DNA from: Nonomuraea montanisoli
Lineage (GTDB): Bacteria; Actinomycetota; Actinomycetes; Streptosporangiales; Streptosporangiaceae
Direction: 5' to 3'
Assembly (NCBI RefSeq): GCF_013363975.1
Contig: NZ_JABWGN010000008.1
Span: 1 to 64,000, forward strand
Length of the DNA stretch: 64,000 nt
The notes beneath the pieces were generated by a model. It made no database searches. It was not told the DNA's origin and saw only the letters and a list, made by a program, of their open reading frames with translations. The translations under genes were made by a program, and so were the position numbers. This document shows positions 59,132-64,000 of the stretch, piece by piece (the first letter of the stretch is position 1; every line of letters starts with the position of its first letter).

Positions 59132-59176
59132 ATGACGTGCGTGATTGCTCCGTGCAAACCTTGCACACTGCGCTGA
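59132..59176 (+). CDS. Possible 14-residue Cys-containing leader peptide
   Basis: An excellent AGGAGGAC precedes ATG 59132, and the frame reads MTCVIAPCKPCTLR then TGA. Three of fourteen residues are Cys. It lies about 78 bases before the DUF4142 lipoprotein gene, between inverted repeats CTTGC-N5-GCAAG (59103-59117) and GTGCAA-N3-TTGCAC (59152-59166). This looks like a regulatory leader peptide (for example cysteine-sensitive attenuation), but the peptide is too short to prove coding. Confidence 0.35.
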   Translation: MTCVIAPCKPCTLR

Positions 59177-59262
59177 ACCCTCGGCCGCCGCGCGGGCGTA
59201 TCTGGGAGTGACCAGCATCACTCGGACGGGCCGCGTACGAGGCCCCGGAAGGGATGACGCGC

Positions 59263-59964
59263 ATGAGACTCGGCCGGAGCCGCGCAATCCTCGTCAGTTG
59301 CGCCGCCGTCGCGCTGTGCGCGCTCGCCGCCTGCGCCCAGTACACGCCGACGCCCCGCTCCGGCGCCGGTGAGCTCGGCACGGCGCCGCCCGCCGTCGGG
59401 ACCGAGCCGGCCGGCTCGCCCGTCCCCGCAGGCTCGCCCTTGCCGGCCCCGGCCGCGGCGGAGGCCGCCGCCGATACCGGCACCAGGGAGACCAGGTGGG
59501 GGCCGTTGTCGGAGACCGACCGCGACCTCATCAGGAAGGTCCGGCTGGCGAGCCTGTGGGAGATGCCCATGGCCCAGGACGCGATGCAGCGCGCCGGCAG
59601 GGCGAGGGTCCGGGAGGTCAGCAGGCGGATCGCGGCCCAGCACCACACGCTGGACGGGCAGGTCCGCGACCTGGCCGCGAAGCTGGACGTCACGCTGCCG
59701 GTGAAGCCCACGGACGAGCAGCAGGCATGGATGAGCGACATCTCCGGCAGATCCGGATCCGCCTACGACGTCGCCTACGTCAAGTGGCTCCGCCTGGCCC
59801 ACGGCAAGATCTTCACCCTGATCGGCACCGTGCGCGGCACCACGCAGAACACCCTGGTCCGCCGCTTCTCCGAGCAGGCCAACGCGGCGGTGCTCAACCA
59901 CCAGCGCCTGCTGGAGAGCACCGGTCTGACCACCCCCGAGAGCTTTCCCGCACCTCCCGAGTGA
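59263..59964 (+). CDS. DUF4142 lipoprotein
   Basis: 233 residues from ATG 59263 (GGAAGGG 9 bases upstream; ATG 59254 is too close to that site). A lipoprotein signal peptide (VALCALAACAQYTPT, lipobox LAAC) is followed by a Pro/Ala-rich spacer. A helical DUF4142 domain comes next (about 80-225; LIRKVRLASLWEMPMAQDAM, VSRRIAAQHHTLDGQVRDLA, NAAVLNHQRLLESTGL). The family is ferritin-like and extracytoplasmic, with unknown function. Confidence 0.85.
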   Translation: MRLGRSRAILVSCAAVALCALAACAQYTPTPRSGAGELGTAPPAVGTEPAGSPVPAGSPLPAPAAAEAAADTGTRETRWGPLSETDRDLIRKVRLASLWEMPMAQDAMQRAGRARVREVSRRIAAQHHTLDGQVRDLAAKLDVTLPVKPTDEQQAWMSDISGRSGSAYDVAYVKWLRLAHGKIFTLIGTVRGTTQNTLVRRFSEQANAAVLNHQRLLESTGLTTPESFPAPPE

Positions 59965-60010
59965 CGACCGCGCGCAGCCGGTGATCGTTCGGACTCGCCA
60001 GGACGGCCCG

Positions 60011-60056
60011 TTGTTGGCATAGTGGACAACAACACTGTTGGCAGAGTGGACAACAA
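60011..60056. promoter_or_regulatory. Two tandem TetR operators
   Basis: GTTGTTG (60011-60017) pairs with CAACAAC (60028-60034), and TGTTG (60037-60041) with CAACA (60052-60056). Both have 10-base spacers of nearly the same sequence (gca[tg]agtgga), and their starts are about 26 bases apart. They sit just upstream of the TetR GTG and probably mediate autoregulation. Confidence 0.75.
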
Positions 60057-60083
60057 CTCTCGCCTGTCCTGGAGAGGATCGAC

Positions 60084-60704
60084 GTGGCCGAACGACAGCG
60101 CCGGCGGCGGACGCCCGAGCAGTCGCGCGAGGAGATCCTCGACGCCGCGACCGATCTCATCGCGCGGTACGGGCCGAACGGCGTGGGCCTGCGCCGGGTG
60201 GCCGACGCGGTCGGCGTCACGCACGGGCTCGTGACCCACTACTTCGGCACCTACGACGCGCTGGTCCAGGCCGTGCTGCGGCGCGAGAACGAGCGGCAAC
60301 GCGAGCGCATGCGCGAACGGATGCGCGCCGACCAGGGGGTGCCGTACTCGGAGGGCATGACACGGGTGCTGTTCGAGACGCTGGCCGACGAGCGCTACGT
60401 CCGCCTGTGGGCCTGGTCCATGCTGCACACGGAAGGCGCGGGCACCGTGTCGGAGGGGCTGTCCGGTTTCGTGGACGCGATGGAGGCCGGCATCCGCATC
60501 GTCCTTCCCGGAGAGCGGATGCCGGACCGTGCCCGGATCGAGGCGGTGGTCCTGCTCGGGCTGTCGGCGTCGTACGGGTTCGCGCTCGGGAAGCGGTCCT
60601 GGCTCGCCGGGCTCGGCCACGACCCGGCCGAACCGGCGCACGAGGCGGCGTTCCGCACTGCGCTGGCCTCGATGCTGGCCCGTCACCTGGAAGGCGGCTC
60701 CTGA
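60084..60704 (+). CDS. TetR-family regulator
   Basis: 206 residues, GTG start with GGAGAGG upstream. HTH at about 12-58 (EQSREEILDAATDLIARYGP, then VGLRRVADAVGVTHGLVTHY). A helical ligand-binding domain follows. It overlaps the downstream membrane-protein gene (TGATG) and has two operator-like repeats in front, so it probably represses this two-gene unit. Confidence 0.9.
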   Translation: MAERQRRRRTPEQSREEILDAATDLIARYGPNGVGLRRVADAVGVTHGLVTHYFGTYDALVQAVLRRENERQRERMRERMRADQGVPYSEGMTRVLFETLADERYVRLWAWSMLHTEGAGTVSEGLSGFVDAMEAGIRIVLPGERMPDRARIEAVVLLGLSASYGFALGKRSWLAGLGHDPAEPAHEAAFRTALASMLARHLEGGS

Positions 60705-61249
60705 TGGCGGGGTTCGAGGCGTTACTCGCTTCCGGAGCGGCGGTGGCCGGATCGGTGGCCGAAGACGCGGACGGCGCCGGACGGCTGCCGATGTTCGTCG
60801 GCCTGTTCGTGGTGGTGGTGATCGTGGTGACGCGGATGGGCGGACGGGAACTGCGGCCCGTCAAGCTGCTGGTGCTGCCGGTCGTCCTGCTCGCCGCCGG
60901 TCTCGCGCCGGTCCTCCCGCTCCTGCCGGAGGTGGAGCTGCACGGCATCGACTACCAGCTCATCGCCGCGGACCTGGTGGTGTCGGTCGGCCTGGGCGTC
61001 GTCCGCGGGTTCACCGTGCGGATCTATCCCAAGCTCGCCGCGACCTGGTACCGGTACGGGCCGGCGACCGTCGCCCTGTGGGGCCTGTCGATCGGGCTCC
61101 GCTTCCTGCTCGGAGGCTACGGCGCCGACCACGCCGCCACCGCGCTGTCGACGAGCGCGAGCGTCATCTTCATGCTCGGCCTGACCTTGTTGACGCAGAA
61201 CGTGGTCGTGATAGCCAGGCGTCCCTCCGGCGTGGGCGCGGGCGCGTAG
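60704..61249 (+). CDS. DUF1453-like membrane protein
   Basis: 181 residues with five TM helices (about 25-43, 52-72, 82-100, 112-130 and 138-158). The GRLPMFVGLFVVVVIVVTRM and RELRPVKLLVLPVVLLAAGL segments resemble DUF1453 proteins. It is translated by overlap from the TetR gene and is probably controlled by it. Function unknown. Confidence 0.6.
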   Translation: MAGFEALLASGAAVAGSVAEDADGAGRLPMFVGLFVVVVIVVTRMGGRELRPVKLLVLPVVLLAAGLAPVLPLLPEVELHGIDYQLIAADLVVSVGLGVVRGFTVRIYPKLAATWYRYGPATVALWGLSIGLRFLLGGYGADHAATALSTSASVIFMLGLTLLTQNVVVIARRPSGVGAGA

Positions 61250-61287
61250 TTCGGTGAGCCCGGCGCTGGTGCGGGCGGGTGGTCCGG

Positions 61288-61386
61288 TCAGCGACCGGCC
61301 AGGCCGTACAGGAGGGTGTCGATCACCCGGGCGGCCAGGGCGTCGGGGTCGGCGTCGCGGGGGTCCCCGAGTGCTCGCCGTCGTTT
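61288..61386 (-). pseudogene. 3' remnant of a TetR-family gene
   Basis: On the minus strand a frame without start encodes GDPRDADPDALAARVIDTLL, then YGLAGR and a stop at 61288-61290; this is the common C-terminal end of TetR regulators. Upstream of it the frame meets a stop (61387-61389) and the sequence turns AT-rich. The rest of the gene is absent, so this is a deletion remnant. The rest of the 61250-61540 gap shows only a GTAACGAA direct repeat and no gene. Confidence 0.5.
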
Positions 61387-61540
61387 TCATGATTTATGCG
61401 GTCGTCGTGCGTATAAGCGATTTTGTAACGAATTTCGTAACGAACCGCGACCCGCGCCATCTTGAAGGTGCACCTCACTCTACCCGCCGGCTTTATGATC
61501 TGTATATGATGTACACGCAAGAGCCCGGCGGGTGGCGCTG

Positions 61541-62320
61541 ATGCACGAGACCGTCATCCCGATCCTGCCGTGCCGGGACATCGACGAGGTCGCCGCCTTC
61601 TACGGCATGCTCGGCTTCGACACGACCCACCATCAGACCCGCCCGAACCCGTACGTCGCTCTCCGTCGCGACGGAATCGAGCTGCACTTCGCCGGCATCG
61701 CCGGCTTCGACCCGGAACAGTCGTACGGCTCCTGCATCGTCGCCGTGGACGACACCGCCCGCCTGTTCGAGGACTTCGCCGCGAGCATGCGGGCCGCTCA
61801 CGGAAAGCTCCTGCTCACCGGCATCCCGCGCATCACCCGGCCACGGAAGCGGAAGAACACCGGCGACGTCGCGGGATTCACCGTCGTCGACCCGGGCGGC
61901 AACTGGATCCGCATCTTCCGCTCCAAGGCCGAGCCCGACCCCGCCGCCCTCGCCGACTCCGCCGCCCTCGCCGACTCCGCCGCCCCCGCTGACCCCGCCG
62001 ACGCGGCGAGCGGGCCGCTGGCGCGGGCGCTGGAGAACGCGATCGTCCAGGGCGACGCCAGGGGCGACACCCGTCAGGCCGCGAAGATCCTGGACGGCAA
62101 GCTCGCCAAGCCTGGTGACCCCGCCCCGGTCACCACCCTGGTCGAGGCCCTCGTCTACCGGGCCGAACTGGCGGTCCGGCTCGGCGACCTCGACACGGCC
62201 GAGCGCCTGCTGGCACGCGTCGCCGACACGCGCCTGGACGACTCGCAACGCCAGCGCCTCTCCGACGCGCTGGCCAACGCGGCCGACCTGGAGCTCGCCG
62301 TACGGTCCGCGGCTCCCTGA
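61541..62320 (+). CDS. VOC-domain protein fused to a helical C-terminal domain
   Basis: 259 residues from ATG 61541. Residues 1-125 form a bleomycin-resistance-like VOC domain (VIPILPCRDIDEVAAFYGML, then GFDTTHHQTRP and GFTVVDPGGNWIRIFRSK). A short ALADSA repeat (18-bp DNA unit, 3 copies at about 61940-61995) links it to a helical TPR-like region (about 160-255; LARALENAIVQGDARGDTRQ, ELAVRLGDLDTAERLLARVA). It may bind or inactivate a drug, with the helical part mediating contacts. The function is inferred from the fold only. Confidence 0.75.
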   Translation: MHETVIPILPCRDIDEVAAFYGMLGFDTTHHQTRPNPYVALRRDGIELHFAGIAGFDPEQSYGSCIVAVDDTARLFEDFAASMRAAHGKLLLTGIPRITRPRKRKNTGDVAGFTVVDPGGNWIRIFRSKAEPDPAALADSAALADSAAPADPADAASGPLARALENAIVQGDARGDTRQAAKILDGKLAKPGDPAPVTTLVEALVYRAELAVRLGDLDTAERLLARVADTRLDDSQRQRLSDALANAADLELAVRSAAP

Positions 62321-62478
62321 CCGGATCGCCGCCCTCCGCCACCGGCCTCGGCGCGACGGAAGGGACGGCCGGTGGTGAGGTGGCGGCCGTGCGAGGCGAT
62401 GCCGGACGGCCGGAGGGCCAGCTATACGATATGCCTCTCTAAAACGTCATTCCTCGCAGAAGCCCGCAAAGGAGGGCA

Positions 62479-62865
62479 GTGGATCTCGTCAAGCAGGGCG
62501 ACGCCTTCGCCGCGTTCTGGCAGGAGCGGCATCTGTGCACGCTCTCGACCGCGCGTCCCGGCGACCCGCCGCACGTGGTCCCGGTGGGCGCGACGCTCGA
62601 CCTGCGGACCGGCGTCGCCCGGGTGATCACCTCGGGCACCTCGGTCAAGGCCCGGCTCGTCGGCGAGGAGGGCGCGCTGGTGTCGCTCTGCCAGGTGGAC
62701 GGCCGCCGCTGGTCCACGCTGGAGGGCAGGGCGGTGCTGCGCACCGGGGCGGAGGAGGTGGCCGACGCCGAGCGGCGCTACGCCGCCCGCTACAAGCCGC
62801 CCCGCCCCAACCCGGCGCGCGTGGTCCTGGAGATCCAGGTGACGCGCGTGCTGGGCAACGTGTGA
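62479..62865 (+). CDS. PPOX-class (F420-type) oxidoreductase
   Basis: 128 residues, GTG start with a strong AAAGGAGG. The split-barrel pyridoxamine-phosphate-oxidase-like fold is indicated by DAFAAFWQERHLCTLSTARP, then PHVVPVGATLDLRTG, GALVSLCQVDGRRWSTLEGR and RRYAARYKPPRPNPARVVLE. Actinomycete members often use F420 or bind flavin or heme. No operon partner is seen. Confidence 0.85.
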   Translation: MDLVKQGDAFAAFWQERHLCTLSTARPGDPPHVVPVGATLDLRTGVARVITSGTSVKARLVGEEGALVSLCQVDGRRWSTLEGRAVLRTGAEEVADAERRYAARYKPPRPNPARVVLEIQVTRVLGNV

Positions 62866-62910
62866 ACCGGCGTCGGGGCGGACGGCCGGGGCGGGCACGC
62901 GCCGCCTGGC

Positions 62911-64000
62911 TCAGGAGTACCGCTCGCACACGGTGAAGCTGGTGCTCTTGGCGGCCTTGGCCGGGGTGAGGAGGCGGAAGACGACGGTGTGCCGGCCCGG
63001 CTCGAACGCGCCGAACGGGTTGCGCCGGTTCTTGGCCGTCCCCTTCACCCAGTCCGTCTTCCAGCCCTCGTCCTGGCCGTCCACGATCCACCGGTAGCCG
63101 TACTCCGTCAGCTTCCCGGACGGCCCCTTGACCACGGCGACGGGGAAGAGACTCGGTGACCAGCAGCCCTTGTCCGTCTTCAGTCCGTCCAGCGTCAGGG
63201 ACACCAGGCTGACGCCGCCGCTCGCGGCCGCGGTCGCGCTCCTCGTGGGGGTGGCCCGCTGCCGGGAGGCCGTCGGCTCGGGGGTGGCCGGCTTGGTGGT
63301 CGTCGGCTTCGGGGTGGCCGGCTTCGGGGTCCTGGAGCCGGAGGTCGGGTCGGCGGTCGACTCGGGGAGTGGCTGGCGCCGGGTGGGAGTGGTCTTCGGG
63401 CGGCCGGTCCGGGTGGGGCCGGTCTTCGTGGCCGTCGGGTCCTTCGTCCCGGCCGTGGCGCTCCCGGACGTCGTGGCCCCGGAGGGGCGGGCAGGGGACG
63501 CGGTCGTCGCCGGAGCGGGCATCCAGATGATCGCCCCGGCCACCAGGGCGGCGGACACCGCCAGGGCCCCCGCGCCCGCCAGGATCGCCCTGCCGGGCCG
63601 GGGGCCCTCGCCACGGGTCGCCGCCGTACCGTCGTGACGTCCCGCTGCGGGATGCGTGGGAGCGTGATGTCCCGGCGCGGGGTGATCGGGAGCGTGATGT
63701 CCCGCCGCGGGATGTGCGGGAGCGTGACGTCCCGCCGCCGGGCCGGCGGGAGGGGCGGGCCGGGCGCCGATGAGCCAGAGCAGCACGTCCTGCATGGCGG
63801 GCCGGGCGGAAGGGTCCTTGGCCAGGCAGGCGAGCACGATGGGGCGCAGCGGCGCGGGAAGGCCGCCCAGCGACGGCTCGTCGTGCAGGATGCGGCGGAT
63901 CACCGCGGGCAGCGAGTCCTCGCCGAACGGCGGCGACCCGGTCGCGGCGAACACGATCACCGACGCCCAGGCGAAGACGTCCGCCGCCGGACCGACCGGC
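62911..64000 (-). CDS. Serine/threonine protein kinase, C-terminal part (5' end outside window)
   Basis: The stop is at 62911 and the frame is open through the right edge. The visible start of the fragment is the end of the kinase domain (GPAADVFAWASVIVFAATGS, then PPFGEDSLPAVIRRILHDEP and LRPIVLACLAKDPSARPAMQ, kinase subdomains IX-XI). A His/Pro repeat linker (HAPAHPAAGH units, 30-bp DNA repeat at about 63635-63750), one TM helix (ILAGAGALAVSAALVAGAII) and a Thr/Pro/Lys-rich stalk follow. The extracytoplasmic C-terminal domain (about 100 residues, with one Cys near each end) may be a sensor. Confidence 0.9.
   Translation of the reverse strand, partial: PVGPAADVFAWASVIVFAATGSPPFGEDSLPAVIRRILHDEPSLGGLPAPLRPIVLACLAKDPSARPAMQDVLLWLIGARPAPPAGPAAGRHAPAHPAAGHHAPDHPAPGHHAPTHPAAGRHDGTAATRGEGPRPGRAILAGAGALAVSAALVAGAIIWMPAPATTASPARPSGATTSGSATAGTKDPTATKTGPTRTGRPKTTPTRRQPLPESTADPTSGSRTPKPATPKPTTTKPATPEPTASRQRATPTRSATAAASGGVSLVSLTLDGLKTDKGCWSPSLFPVAVVKGPSGKLTEYGYRWIVDGQDEGWKTDWVKGTAKNRRNPFGAFEPGRHTVVFRLLTPAKAAKSTSFTVCERYS

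Noticed and set aside
61323-61520. 65-residue minus-strand ORF in the AT-rich gap
   Set aside because: It overlaps the TetR remnant in another frame, has no ribosome site and no recognisable content.
1-64000. tRNA, rRNA, tmRNA or replication origin
   Set aside because: No cloverleaf with a TTCRA-type loop, rRNA signature or DnaA-box cluster was recognised by eye. tRNAscan-SE and Infernal would be decisive.

Overview
The window is very GC-rich (about 73 percent), uses GTG starts often, has strong GGAGG-type ribosome sites and many 4-base ATGA/GTGA gene overlaps. It carries SARP regulators, WYL, TetR and MarR regulators, an F420-type oxidoreductase and biosynthetic genes. All of this points to a filamentous actinomycete. 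Gene content is compatible with the Streptosporangiaceae (Nonomuraea-like), but genus cannot be fixed from the sequence alone. No rRNA, tRNA, CRISPR array or replication origin was recognised.

Layout. (1) 1-308: one end of an IS481-type insertion sequence, abutting a CTAG that overlaps the stop codon of a two-component response regulator. (2) 310-6337: two two-component systems (OmpR type and NarL type), a membrane protein with a C-terminal permease-like region, and a small membrane protein. (3) 6341-12606: a divergent TetR/MFS unit with flavin monooxygenase, AhpD-like and TrmO-like genes, then a saccharopine-dehydrogenase-like gene. (4) 12607-18262: repeat-rich intergenic DNA, a two-gene regulator unit facing a compact PEP-synthase-like phosphotransferase across an AT-rich operator, a phosphatase, a broken FAD monooxygenase and a VOC protein. 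(5) 18499-24797: a four-gene operon HerA, Mre11/SbcD, Rad50/SbcC, NurA, i.e. an archaeal-style DNA-end resection set. It is followed by a DUF190 gene with a structured leader. (6) 25395-33457: regulator/enzyme pairs with visible operators, a metal-siderophore-type ABC importer with two small membrane proteins upstream, and a short SUKH-like gene. (7) 34578-36316: a probable RiPP unit, a 41-residue precursor peptide next to an HExxH peptide hydroxylase fused to a PqqD-like recognition domain. (8) 36402-42025: two SARP regulators, a secreted propeller-like protein and a DUF6461 protein. (9) 42103-57990: a biosynthetic gene cluster of 12 co-directional, mostly overlapping genes facing a SARP regulator. 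(10) 58099-64000: MarR, STAS, DUF4142, TetR plus membrane protein, VOC, F420-type oxidoreductase and the 3' part of a Ser/Thr kinase.

The cluster in (9) is the most interesting system. It has a stand-alone NRPS adenylation domain, a free carrier protein, a flavin amine oxidase, a CoA-ligase-like enzyme, a KamA-type radical SAM aminomutase and an ATP-grasp ligase. It also has two divergent PaaK-like adenylating enzymes, an MFS exporter, an SDR, a hotdog thioesterase and a NarK-type nitrate/nitrite transporter. The aminomutase keeps the acidic residues that bind lysine in lysine 2,3-aminomutase, and the adenylation pocket reads as acidic. A beta-lysine-derived product is therefore the best guess, and the NarK gene raises the possibility of nitrite-derived N-N chemistry.

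A second, window-wide theme is the abundance of short tandem repeats (minisatellites of about 9 to 60 bp). Many are expanded in frame inside genes (histidine kinase ATP lid, dehydrogenase, PEP enzyme, three regulators, kinase), and several lie on stop codons. This suggests unusually active repeat slippage or recombination in this genome.
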